A stretch of DNA of 16,220 nucleotides, taken from NCBI GenBank assembly GCA_024401915.1, contig JAKSKA010000009.1:1-16220 (forward strand), read 5' to 3'. Position 1 is the stretch's first letter. Every line of letters starts with the position of its first letter. Shown piece by piece: positions 7,862-16,220 of this stretch. The position numbers and the translations under genes are program-made. The notes beneath the pieces are model-generated. The model did not search any database, was not told where the DNA came from, and saw nothing but the letters and a program-made list of their open reading frames with translations. The stretch comes from Bacteroidales bacterium (GTDB lineage: Bacteria > Bacteroidota > Bacteroidia > Bacteroidales > UBA932).

Positions 7862-8954
7862 ATGAAAAAGCTGTTTCTTGTACTCTCTTGTCTGGCCGTG
7901 TCCTTTTCCGCTTTTTCCCAGAAGGTGAAGCTCGATGCCGGACTGACTTTCGACTACATCTTCGACAATACGGAATACTACCGCAGCTGGGAACTCTTCG
8001 ACGTCTCCAGCACCCTCCACGGTGTCCGTCTCACGCCCGAAATCGGTGTGAAGATGGAGAGCGGGAATGCTGTCCACAGGCTGCGTTTCGGCATCGACGC
8101 AGTCAAGAAGGCGGGCGAGGGACTGAATCCCGGCGACGCTTTCAAGGAGATACTGATGTACTATGATTTCAGGCTGAAGACGAAGTCCGGCGCTGATTTC
8201 GAGGCGGTTGCCGGTTCCTACCCAACGGCGATGTTCGACGGGGACTGGCGTGGTTCCATCTTCGACACGCGCGCCCTCTGGACCAATCCCAACAGCGACG
8301 GAATGCTCTTCAAGTACCGGAACGCGAAGTTTTACGCCAATCTCGGTCTCGACTGGTGCGGGATGTACGGCGACAGCGAGCACCCCGCGCGCAGGGAGGA
8401 GTTCTTCGTGCTCTCCTGCGGAAGATGGGACTTCCTCAAGAGCCTGAGCCTGCGATGGACGGCCGCGTTCCACCACTTCGCCTGCTCGCCGATGGTGGAC
8501 GGCGTCGTGGACAGCCACACCCTCAACCCTATGCTCGAATGGCATCCCGACAGCGGTCTGGACACGCTTTCCTTCTCCGCCGGCGCCATAATCACCTACC
8601 AGCGTGACCGCATCGCCGAGCAGCACCACTCCCTCCCGAGCGGTCTCTTCCTGCAGCAGCAGGCGGGGAAGTGGGGGCTCAGCATACGCAACAGCTTCTA
8701 CTGGGGCGATGACCTCCAGCCCTACAGGGCCAAGTATGGCAGCGAACTATATAACGGCCTTATGATGTTCTCCACGCTGTCCGACAAGCCCGCCTGGGCC
8801 GATGAGATCGCGATCATCTACGAGCCCACGATTTCGCCGAGGCTGAAACTCGGCATAATGCTGGGTTTCGACCTCGGCTCAAAAGTAGACATTCCGGGCG
8901 GGACCGGCCGGATCCCTGTCTATCGCGGCTGCCGTCAGAGCGTGAATCTGAAGA

Positions 8955-8965
<11 letters not shown>
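7862..8965 (+). CDS. Predicted outer-membrane beta-barrel protein
   Basis: A 367-residue protein with a clear Sec signal peptide (MKKLFLVLSCLAVSFSAFSQ, cleavage likely before Q20 or K21). The mature part has alternating polar and hydrophobic strands rich in aromatic residues, such as FEAVAGSYPTAMFDG, LFKYRNAKFYANLGLDW and LKLGIMLGFDLGS, as expected for a barrel of roughly 14-16 strands. It ends in SVNLKITL, a plausible last strand without the terminal aromatic residue common in Proteobacteria. I do not recognise a specific porin family, so substrate and role are unknown. It is transcribed away from the transpeptidase-like gene, and its 3' end overlaps clpB tail to tail by 11 bp. Confidence 0.75.
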
Positions 8966-11012
<2,047 letters not shown>

Positions 11013-11024
11013 AATTCTTAAGTC

Positions 11025-11059
11025 CCGGAAGGGAAAAATAAAACCGTCCGCCCTTCCGG
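11025..11059. repeat. 9-bp inverted repeat overlapping the secG terminator
   Basis: CCGGAAGGG (11025-11033) and its perfect complement CCCTTCCGG (11051-11059) are separated by 17 nt. The right arm contains the terminator loop and part of one terminator arm, so in a minus-strand transcript this pairing and the terminator hairpin exclude each other. The left arm lies in the clpB leader, 13-21 nt before its ATG. Confidence 0.6.
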
Positions 11060-11062
11060 ACG
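11034..11062 (-). terminator. Intrinsic terminator after secG
   Basis: On the minus strand CGTCCG and CGGACG form a 6-bp GC-rich stem (11062-11045) around a 6-nt loop, followed after GG by TTTTATTTTT (11043-11034). This is a standard Rho-independent terminator 55 nt past the secG stop. The plus strand has no T-run after the hairpin, so it acts in one direction. The T-tract also contains TATTTTTC (11040-11033), one base from a -7 element, with TTCG 20 nt upstream, so a weak clpB promoter may be embedded here. Confidence 0.75.
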
Positions 11063-11089
11063 AACGGTATTAAGTCAAAATACATTCCA

Positions 11090-11104
11090 CTGACAAAATG
11101 TCAG
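11090..11104. repeat. Small palindrome just downstream of secG
   Basis: CTGACA and TGTCAG form a perfect 6-bp inverted repeat with a 3-nt centre, 12 nt after the secG stop codon. It has no T-tail on the minus strand. It could be a transcript-end stabilising hairpin or a protein-binding site; nothing in the sequence decides. Confidence 0.35.
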
Positions 11105-11116
11105 CGAAAGTAGGTT

Positions 11117-11470
11117 TTAGTTGTTCTCGCTTGTTGTTTCGGCAGGGATTTCAGCCTGGACGGGAGCCGTGGGGAATGCGGGCTGAGCTTCCTCGGCAAC
11201 GTTCTCGATCTTGTCGGTCACGTCCATCTCGGCGCCGTTGGTGCCGGTCGTGAACGAGGAGATGACGGAGAGGACGAGGATGAAAGCAACGAGACCCCAG
11301 GTGATTTTCTCAAGGATGTCTGCGGTCTGACGTACGCCGAAAGTCTGGTTTCCTGCTACGAAATTGCTGGCCATTCCTTCGCCCTTGCCGTTCTGGAGAA
11401 GTACGACGAGGATGAGGAGAATCGCTGCAATAATGATCAAAACGGTCAGGATTGTGAAGATAGCGTTCAT
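11117..11470 (-). CDS. secG: Preprotein translocase subunit SecG
   Basis: SecG is the small accessory subunit of the SecYEG channel and assists protein export across the inner membrane. The 117-residue protein has the family's two helices (about 4-25 and 55-73). The conserved segment after helix 1 reads LVVLLQNGKGEGMASNF (21-37), and a TFGVRQTADILEKITW stretch leads into helix 2. A 40-residue acidic, Pro/Ala/Thr-rich tail follows, as is common in Bacteroidota SecG. The ATG lies 2 nt after the TPR-like gene's stop. It is the last gene of the operon, before an intrinsic terminator. Confidence 0.93.
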   Translation of the reverse strand: MNAIFTILTVLIIIAAILLILVVLLQNGKGEGMASNFVAGNQTFGVRQTADILEKITWGLVAFILVLSVISSFTTGTNGAEMDVTDKIENVAEEAQPAFPTAPVQAEIPAETTSENN

Positions 11471-11472
11471 AA

Positions 11473-12072
11473 TTATCTGTTTTTATTTATTTCGTCAATA
11501 AGGGCTGCAAAGTAAACACTTTTTTCCGGATATCGCAAACTTAGTTTGGAATAAATGTTTATCGCCTCGTCAAAATATTCCTGCTCGGCATAGATTTTCG
11601 CTATGGTCTCGGTGCAGAAATCGTCCGCTGCATATTGCTCCTGTTCGCAATATTCGCTGTCCCCGGCCTTTGCCGCAAAGCTTGAGAAAATGCCGTCGTT
11701 CTCCTTCTTAGCTCCGGCATACTGGGAGAGGGAGAAGTAGTCGCCGCCGGCGAGAATCACCTTCGGCTTCTGCTCCCGGACCGTTTCCGGAGCGGTCTCC
11801 TGCTCCGCGGGCTTTTCCATATAGTCCCTTACCAGTGCATCGACCCCGGCGTCAGAACAATCGACGGTCCGCCCCTCCCTGACGAGGGAGTGGAGTATGC
11901 TGCGGTTGCCCATATACAGGGCCGCCTGGGAGAGCTCGCTGTCGCTGCAGACTCCCATCTTCAGCAGCCTCTCGCACATCTCGCGCCTCGCTCCGCCGTA
12001 CCAGGGGTACAGGCTTATCACGCCCGAAAGTTCTTCGAGATTGAGTTTCCGTATGTCTATGAAATCTACCAT
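11473..12072 (-). CDS. TPR-like protein of the lptE-secG operon, function unknown
   Basis: A 199-residue protein without signal peptide or membrane helix, presumably cytoplasmic. The N-terminal part (about 8-65) is helical, with an LYPWYGGARREMCERLL segment. A charged, low-complexity linker (85-105) precedes a GGDYFS motif (109-114). The C-terminal 45 residues (IAKIYAEQEYFDEAINIYSK onward) look like one tetratricopeptide repeat. I recognise it as a Bacteroidales neighbour of lptE and secG but know no function. Its ATG overlaps the lptE-like stop by 7 bp (ATGGTAG), and secG starts 2 nt after its own stop, so all are probably made together. Confidence 0.8.
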   Translation of the reverse strand: MVDFIDIRKLNLEELSGVISLYPWYGGARREMCERLLKMGVCSDSELSQAALYMGNRSILHSLVREGRTVDCSDAGVDALVRDYMEKPAEQETAPETVREQKPKVILAGGDYFSLSQYAGAKKENDGIFSSFAAKAGDSEYCEQEQYAADDFCTETIAKIYAEQEYFDEAINIYSKLSLRYPEKSVYFAALIDEINKNR

Positions 12073-12566
12073 TGGGCCACGGTGGCGTTGAAGATGTCCT
12101 CGTTGATCTTGTCTATGATTTCCGTGCAGAGGCTCGATTCCACTGCATCGAGCAGCTGGTCCGAGGGGAAGTCCGCATAGGCGGAGAAACTCTTGTTGTC
12201 GAAGTTGTCTTCGGGATATTTCCTGTTGTTGAAGGACACTTTGACCGTTACCGTCAGGCGGTTCTGGGCAGCCTGCTCCTGGGCGGTGATGGCTGTGGCG
12301 GTGACGTCGTAGCCGGTGATCTCACCAGTGATCTCGAGGTCTCCGTCCATATCCACCTGCTCCAGGCGCGTCATCCTGCGGAACTTGGTGCGCAGCGCCT
12401 CCGTAATGGTGTTGCTAAGGGTAGGGTTCACCCTCAGCGCCTTGTATTCGAAGTAGTTGATGGTAATGGTCTGCACGTCCGGCTGTATGGAGGTGCCGGA
12501 GAAGGAGTAGATGCCGCAGGCGCAAACGAGAAGCAGCGCGGCCAGGTATGCCGTCAGTCTTTTCAT
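12066..12566 (-). CDS. lptE: LptE-like lipoprotein (LPS assembly)
   Basis: LptE is an outer-membrane lipoprotein that plugs and matures the LptD barrel, which inserts LPS. This 166-residue protein has a lipoprotein signal ending LLLVCAC, predicted lipidated Cys17, followed by GIYSFSGTS, the typical start of Bacteroidota LptE-family proteins. The rest is a compact alpha/beta domain with VQTITINYFEYKA and an ITGYDVTATAI segment, as in the LPS-assembly lipoprotein family. The ATG at 12566 overlaps the activator's stop as ATGA, a mark of translational coupling, and gives the correct signal peptide; an upstream ATG in frame does not. Sequence similarity within LptE is low, so the call rests on motif, length and gene order. 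Confidence 0.82.
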   Translation of the reverse strand: MKRLTAYLAALLLVCACGIYSFSGTSIQPDVQTITINYFEYKALRVNPTLSNTITEALRTKFRRMTRLEQVDMDGDLEITGEITGYDVTATAITAQEQAAQNRLTVTVKVSFNNRKYPEDNFDNKSFSAYADFPSDQLLDAVESSLCTEIIDKINEDIFNATVAQW

Positions 12567-13783
12567 TTCTTGTTCTTCAGTGTGGCCATCTTGCGGTAGA
12601 TCGTGCGCTGGGACAGTCCGAGCTCGATGGCCGCATCCTTGACGCTGCCGCCGTGGCGCTTGAGACACTCCAGTATCCTTTCGTCCGCCTCTTCCCTTAT
12701 CGTCTTCGGGCTGCCCTGCGGCTCTTCCTTGAACTGGGGCTGCTCGTCGTAATCGTGCTTGTCTATCTCGACTATCCTCGGCTTCTCCGGCCTGTCGAGA
12801 ACGGACGTATGGTTCCTGCTCTTCAGTATGTCGATTTCCCTGTGGAGGGAATCCACTTCATTCTTGAGGTCCAGTATCGCCTTGACTATCATCTGCTTGT
12901 CCTGGTCGTCGAAGACCGGCTGCCCCTGCGCTCCCGTCATCTGGACGGTGGCGGGAAGGAGGCTGTCGTGTTCGTCGGGAATGTAGCGTCCGAGCTCCTC
13001 CGGGCCGATCTCGACGCGCGTGGACGCCGGTGTGGCCTGGTCCGATTCCATTGCTGTCACGGTCTCGGCCATGTTCTTGAGTTCGCGGATGTTGCCCGGC
13101 CAGCGGTATGCGGTGAGCAGCGCGACGGCATCGTGGGTCAGTGCGAGACGGCAGAGATTGTAGCGCTCCGCAAAGTCCGATGAGAACTTGCGGAAGAGCA
13201 GGAGTATGTCCTGGGGACGCTCGCGCAGCGAAGGCATCTTTATCTGTATGCCGTTGAGGCGGTGGTAGAGGTCGCGGCGGAACTTGCCCGTTGCGACTGC
13301 GTGCGAGAGGTCCACGTTGGTGGCGGCCACTATCCTGACATTGGTCTTTTCCGGCTTGGACGAACCCACCTTGATGAACTCGCCGTTTTCGAGCACACGG
13401 AGCAGCAGCGCCTGCGTGTCCTTCGGCAGCTCACCTATCTCGTCGAGGAAGATGGTGCCGCCGTCCGCCTCTTCGAAATAGCCTTTCCTCTCCACGACGG
13501 CTCCGGTGAACGAACCCTTCTCGTGGCCGAAAAGCTCGGCGTTGACGGTGCCGGGAGGGATGGCTCCGCAGTTGACGGCAAGCAGTTTGCCGTTGCGCCT
13601 GCGGCCCAGCTGGTGGATGATCTTCGGAAAGACCTCCTTGCCCACGCCGCTCTCGCCGGTGATGAGGACCGGAAGATCATAAGGAGCTACGGCCACGGCC
13701 GTCTCCAGCGCCCTGTTGAGCGCGGGGTCATCTCCGATTATGTCGTACTTTGTCTTTAGTCTCTGAAGGTCCAATGTGTCCAT
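12563..13783 (-). CDS. Sigma-54-dependent transcription activator without receiver domain, Fis-type HTH
   Basis: An enhancer-binding protein that remodels sigma-54 RNA polymerase to open promoters. The 406-residue protein starts almost directly with the AAA+ domain: Walker A GESGVGKE 43-50, sigma-54 contact loop GSFTGA 90-95 (variant of GAFTGA), Walker B TIFLDEIGEL 110-119, and WPGNIRELKNMAE 228-240. A linker with a likely coiled coil (about 293-323) leads to a Fis-type helix-turn-helix at 365-403 (GGSVKDAAIELGLSQRTIYRKM). There is no phosphoreceiver or ligand domain, so activity may be set by abundance or a partner. It heads the operon with lptE, the TPR-like gene and secG, and its stop overlaps lptE. 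This hints at a link to envelope biogenesis; its target genes are unknown. Confidence 0.9.
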   Translation of the reverse strand: MDTLDLQRLKTKYDIIGDDPALNRALETAVAVAPYDLPVLITGESGVGKEVFPKIIHQLGRRRNGKLLAVNCGAIPPGTVNAELFGHEKGSFTGAVVERKGYFEEADGGTIFLDEIGELPKDTQALLLRVLENGEFIKVGSSKPEKTNVRIVAATNVDLSHAVATGKFRRDLYHRLNGIQIKMPSLRERPQDILLLFRKFSSDFAERYNLCRLALTHDAVALLTAYRWPGNIRELKNMAETVTAMESDQATPASTRVEIGPEELGRYIPDEHDSLLPATVQMTGAQGQPVFDDQDKQMIVKAILDLKNEVDSLHREIDILKSRNHTSVLDRPEKPRIVEIDKHDYDEQPQFKEEPQGSPKTIREEADERILECLKRHGGSVKDAAIELGLSQRTIYRKMATLKNKK

Positions 13784-13790
13784 AGTCTCG

Positions 13791-13817
13791 CAAAGTTACG
13801 AAAAATCTTTATCTTTG
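13791..13817. promoter_or_regulatory. Divergent promoter pair between the activator and the OmpA-like gene
   Basis: TAACTTTG on the minus strand (13798-13791) and TATCTTTG on the plus strand (13810-13817) both match the Bacteroidota -7 consensus TAnnTTTG and point outward. The minus element ends 7 nt before the activator ATG at 13783, predicting an almost leaderless message. The plus element is 15-27 nt from the candidate starts at 13833 and 13845. No sigma-54 (GG-N10-GC) site was seen here. The -33 boxes are weak. Confidence 0.55.
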
Positions 13818-13844
13818 TATCCCAAAACTATAATGCAGCTTTTT

Positions 13845-14018
13845 ATGAAAAGTTTTTACAAGCTCGTTTTGCTCGCCGCTGCGGTGGCGGCAACCTTTTC
13901 CTGCTCCAAGTCGCGTCCCGAGCAGATGCAGATGGCCGAGAACGTGAAGATAGAATGCCAGCCCTCTGTGCTTGAGGCAGTTGGCAACGATATCCCTGTC
14001 ACCATCAAGGTGACGTAG
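13845..14018 (+). pseudogene. N-terminal fragment of OmpA-like lipoprotein, cut by in-frame TAG
   Basis: Residues 1-57 of a lipoprotein: signal MKSFYKLVLLAAAVAATFSC with predicted lipidated Cys20 (the T-F-S lipobox is imperfect), then MAENVKIECQPSVLEAVGNDIPVTIKVT and a TAG at 14016-14018. The frame continues after the stop with PKDYFHPEAVMVVTPVLVYEGG. Related Bacteroidales proteins, as I recall them, run through this join without a break (VT-F-P-x-x-YF). An ATG at 13833 in the same frame is an alternative start. The fragment alone would be a signal plus a short stub, so I read it as the front of the same gene. TAG ends other genes in this window (malQ, DUF819, the 3461-4279 lipoprotein, lptE), so genome-wide reassignment of TAG is unlikely. 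Confidence 0.75.
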
Positions 14019-14045
14019 CCCAAGGATTATTTCCATCCGGAGGCG

Positions 14046-15488
14046 GTGATGGTCGTCACTCCGGTGCTTGTCTATGAGGGCGGCACCCAGACCTCCGCAC
14101 CCTACACCTACCAGGGCGACAACGTCAAGGATAACAACAAGGTGATTCCGAGCGCCGGCGGCAGCGTCATCGAGAGTTTCTCTTTCCGCTACGTCGAGGG
14201 AATGGAAAAATCCTACCTGGAGCTCCGCAGCGTCGCTTTCTACGGGACGAAGAGAATCGAGATCCCCGCAGTCAAGGTGGCCGACGGCCTTCGCGTGAAC
14301 GGCAGGATCGCCGACGCGCGCGGCGCGTATAAATATAAGGATGACGGTTATCAGGAAGTCGTAAGACAGACCACGGAAGGCCGCATTCTCTATGACGTCA
14401 ACTCCTCCAGCGTCAAGCCCGGCGAATTGCGTTCCCGCTCCATAAAAGAGCTGAAGGATGCGCTTTCCGAGATCATCGCCGACGACCGCTACAAGGTCAC
14501 CGGAACCAGGATCGAGGCCTATGCATCCCCCGAAGGCGGACAGGACCTCAACGCGAAGCTCTCCGACAAGCGTGCGGAATCGGCGCAGAAGGCCTGGGAC
14601 TCCATTTCCAAGGGCCTGAAGGCTGACGAACTGCAGGTGAAGAGCATCGGTCAGGACTGGGAAGGCTTCCAGGAGGCCGTCGCCAACTCCAATATCGAGG
14701 ACAAGGAACTGATCCTGCGCGTCCTCTCGATGTACAGCGACCCCGCCGTGCGCGAGCGCGAGATAAAGAATATGTCGCAGGTGTACACGGAGATCAACAA
14801 CAAGGTGTTCCCCGAACTCCGCCGTGCGCGCTTCATCACCGAAGTGGAATACAAGAACTTCACCGACGCGGAGCTTCAGGAGCTCTCGGAGCGCGCCATC
14901 GGAATGCTTTCCGAAGAAGCGCTGCTCAGGGTTGCGGCCAACTCTTCCGACATCAACCGCAAATCGATGCTCTACCAGCTCGCGTCCGAGAAATTCGGTT
15001 CCCAGAAAGCCGTTTACAACCTCGCAGCCCTCGCGCTCGATGAGGACAAGCCCGGCGTGGCCGAGGTGTATGTAGGCCGCCTCAAGGACAGCGATCCCGA
15101 GGCCGAGAACATCAAGGGCATCGTGGCTCTCCGCCGCGGCAATCTCGACGAGGCTGAGAAGTTCTTCAAGAACTCCAGCGCACCCGAAGCCAAGGAGAAT
15201 CTCGGACTCATAGCACTGATGCGCGGCGACTGGAAGACAGCTGAATCCTGCCTCGCCGGCAGCGGCTCCTACAACGAAGCGCTGACGTATCTTATCAACG
15301 GCGACACCGACAAGGCGTCCGCGACCCTGAAGGACGATTCCGCAAAGGCCGATTACCTCCGCGCGATCATCGCTGCACGCAAGGGAGACGCCGCTTCCGT
15401 GAAGTCGTATCTCGACTCCGCCTGCGCCAAGGACCCCTCGCTGAAGGCCCGCGCCGCAAAGGACATCGAGTTCGCAAATTACAGATAA
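14046..15488 (+). CDS. OmpA-like/TPR envelope protein (DUF3868-like), main part after in-frame TAG
   Basis: The long downstream part of the interrupted lipoprotein gene, 480 residues in the same frame as 13845-14018. It contains a beta-rich domain (VTPVLVYEGG onward), then an OmpA-like peptidoglycan-binding region: EGRILYDVNSSSVKPGE at 111-127, IEAYASPEGGQDLNAKLSDKRAESA at about 156-180, with the N-x2-LS-x2-RA pattern. From about residue 280 to the end it is helical with TPR-like repeats (GNLDEAEKFFKNSS). The role would be tethering the outer membrane to the wall. GTG 14046 is the first start; ATG 14049 has GGAGG 5 nt upstream, so reinitiation is conceivable, but the product would lack a signal peptide. 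The frame is otherwise intact. Confidence 0.8.
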   Translation: MMVVTPVLVYEGGTQTSAPYTYQGDNVKDNNKVIPSAGGSVIESFSFRYVEGMEKSYLELRSVAFYGTKRIEIPAVKVADGLRVNGRIADARGAYKYKDDGYQEVVRQTTEGRILYDVNSSSVKPGELRSRSIKELKDALSEIIADDRYKVTGTRIEAYASPEGGQDLNAKLSDKRAESAQKAWDSISKGLKADELQVKSIGQDWEGFQEAVANSNIEDKELILRVLSMYSDPAVREREIKNMSQVYTEINNKVFPELRRARFITEVEYKNFTDAELQELSERAIGMLSEEALLRVAANSSDINRKSMLYQLASEKFGSQKAVYNLAALALDEDKPGVAEVYVGRLKDSDPEAENIKGIVALRRGNLDEAEKFFKNSSAPEAKENLGLIALMRGDWKTAESCLAGSGSYNEALTYLINGDTDKASATLKDDSAKADYLRAIIAARKGDAASVKSYLDSACAKDPSLKARAAKDIEFANYR

Positions 15489-15500
15489 GATGTTGATAAC

Positions 15501-15531
15501 TTTGTTAATTCATTAATTTTCACTATATTTG
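15501..15531 (+). promoter_or_regulatory. Promoter of the str operon (rpsL-rpsG)
   Basis: TTTG at 15501-15504, a 19-nt spacer, and TATATTTG at 15524-15531 match the Bacteroidota primary sigma consensus in both boxes and spacing. It lies between the stop of the OmpA-like gene and rpsL. The predicted start of transcription is near 15535-15538, giving a leader of about 45-48 nt. Confidence 0.85.
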
Positions 15532-15532
15532 C

Positions 15533-15553
15533 AGCCCCCAAAATATGGGGGCT
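15533..15553 (+). terminator. GC hairpin at the predicted rpsL transcription start; possible terminator of the upstream gene
   Basis: AGCCCCC and GGGGGCT form a perfect 7-bp stem around a 7-nt loop, followed by TTATTTAACTTATTT. Transcripts reading in from the OmpA-like gene would carry the whole hairpin, and it could terminate them. The rpsL transcript is predicted to start within the left arm, so it would form the hairpin only partly or not at all. The T-run is interrupted by A and C, so termination strength is uncertain; a 5' stabilising hairpin is the alternative. Confidence 0.55.
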
Positions 15554-15582
15554 TTATTTAACTTATTTATTAACAACCATTT

Positions 15583-15954
15583 ATGCCAACAATTCAACAA
15601 TTGGTTCGCAAAGGACGCGAGGTTATCGAAGTAAAATCGAAATCCCGTGCGTTGGATGCTTGCCCTCAGAAGCGTGGCGTATGCCTGCGCGTCTACACAA
15701 CGACGCCTAAGAAACCTAACTCCGCTATGCGTAAGGTTGCCCGTGTACGTCTTACAAACGCCAAAGAGGTCAATGCCTACATCCCCGGTGAGGGACACAA
15801 CCTTCAGGAGCACTCCATCGTGCTTGTTCGTGGAGGCCGTGTAAAGGACCTTCCGGGTGTACGTTACCACATCCTTAGAGGAGCTTTGGATACCGCTGGT
15901 GTTGAGGGTCGTACCCAGTCACGTTCCCTCTACGGCGCCAAGAGGCCGAAGTAA
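15583..15954 (+). CDS. rpsL: 30S ribosomal protein S12
   Basis: S12 sits at the decoding centre of the small subunit and helps enforce codon-anticodon fidelity. The 123-residue protein is full length and starts [12 protein letters not shown]. The two loops where streptomycin resistance mutations arise are wild type: [10 protein letters not shown] with Lys, and [13 protein letters not shown] with Lys and the conserved Asp that is methylthiolated in some bacteria. The AT-rich leader has no Shine-Dalgarno sequence, as usual in Bacteroidota. Its codons favour T-ending CGT, GTT and GCT more than the neighbours, as expected for a highly expressed gene. rpsG follows after 39 nt. Confidence 0.99.
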   Translation: MPTIQQLVRKGREVIEVKSKSRALDACPQKRGVCLRVYTTTPKKPNSAMRKVARVRLTNAKEVNAYIPGEGHNLQEHSIVLVRGGRVKDLPGVRYHILRGALDTAGVEGRTQSRSLYGAKRPK

Positions 15955-15993
15955 TGCTGAAGGATGGTTTTAAATCTTTAATTTTTCAAAACA

Positions 15994-16220
15994 ATGAGAA
16001 AAGCAAAGCCTAAGAAGAGGATTCTACTTCCTGATCCTAAGTTTCACGACATCGAGGTAACCCGTTTCGTGAACAATCTTATGTTGCAGGGGAAGAAGAG
16101 TATCGCGTATTCTATTTTTTACGATGCCATTGACTTGGTAGGCGAGAAGATGAAAGATTCTGACCAGGCTCCTCTCGATATTTGGAGGAAGGCTCTCGAG
16201 AACGTAACCCCTCAGATTGA
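15994..16220 (+). CDS. rpsG: 30S ribosomal protein S7, 3' end beyond the window
   Basis: S7 is the primary assembly protein for the head of the small subunit and binds the 3' major domain of 16S rRNA. The first 75 codons are visible and start MRKAKPKKRILLPDPKFHD, followed by VTRFVNNLMLQGKKS and IWRKALENVTPQI, all family hallmarks in the Bacteroidota form. The frame is open to the window edge. It follows rpsL by 39 nt in the standard str order; fusA would be expected next. The AT-rich upstream stretch (TTTAATTTTTCAAAACA) again lacks a Shine-Dalgarno sequence. Confidence 0.97.
   Translation, partial: MRKAKPKKRILLPDPKFHDIEVTRFVNNLMLQGKKSIAYSIFYDAIDLVGEKMKDSDQAPLDIWRKALENVTPQI

Noticed and set aside
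7805..8629. Upstream extension of the transpeptidase-like frame to 8629 on the minus strand
   Set aside because: It would run across the divergent promoters and most of the signal-peptide-bearing barrel gene. The hydrophobic residues just upstream of the ATG come from translating AT-rich promoter DNA. A short extension with a rare start cannot be fully excluded and is noted under findings.
13845..14051. Genome-wide reassignment of TAG to a sense codon
   Set aside because: TAG closes malQ, the DUF819 gene, the lipoprotein at 3461 and lptE at positions that fit neighbouring gene starts or family lengths. A local event or sequence error is more likely.

Overview
The window is GC-rich chromosomal DNA from a member of the Bacteroidota, most likely order Bacteroidales. 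The evidence is: Bacteroidota-type promoters (TTTG, about 19-21 nt, TAnnTTTG), with a textbook copy in front of rpsL; start codons with little or no Shine-Dalgarno sequence; S12 and S7 sequences of Bacteroidota type; a MalQ-like glucanotransferase; a DUF3868/OmpA-like lipoprotein; and the gene string sigma-54 activator, LptE-like lipoprotein, TPR-like protein, SecG. The high GC would suit a Rikenellaceae-like or uncultured gut Bacteroidales lineage, but the genus cannot be fixed by reading alone.

Layout. (1) 2-3464, plus strand: the 3' part of malQ, a secreted SLT/lysozyme-fold protein that starts directly after the malQ stop, and a DUF819 membrane protein overlapping it by 11 bp. (2) 3461-7804, minus strand, read right to left: a YkuD-type L,D-transpeptidase-like protein, a large ABCG-type ATPase/permease fusion, and a lipoprotein with its own promoter. 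The lipoprotein and DUF819 genes converge on a shared CTAG. (3) 7862-8965, plus strand: a predicted outer-membrane beta-barrel protein, divergent from the transpeptidase gene and overlapping clpB tail to tail by 11 bp. (4) 8955-13783, minus strand: a receiver-less sigma-54 activator, LptE-like lipoprotein, TPR-like protein and secG form a tightly packed operon ending in an intrinsic terminator. Downstream lies a ClpB that lacks its N-terminal domain. (5) 13845-15488, plus strand: an OmpA/TPR lipoprotein gene interrupted by one in-frame TAG. (6) 15501-16220, plus strand: the start of the str ribosomal operon, with promoter, rpsL and the first part of rpsG.

Most of the window is envelope biology (LPS assembly, protein export, peptidoglycan remodelling, lipoproteins, an outer-membrane barrel) next to core translation and chaperone genes. 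I saw no tRNA or rRNA gene, CRISPR array, insertion sequence, integrase or prophage gene, and no gene-free stretch longer than about 105 bp. I found no clearly new multi-gene system. The best leads are the amber-interrupted lipoprotein, the doubly shortened ClpB, the competing hairpins between secG and clpB, and the hairpin at the predicted transcription start of the str operon.
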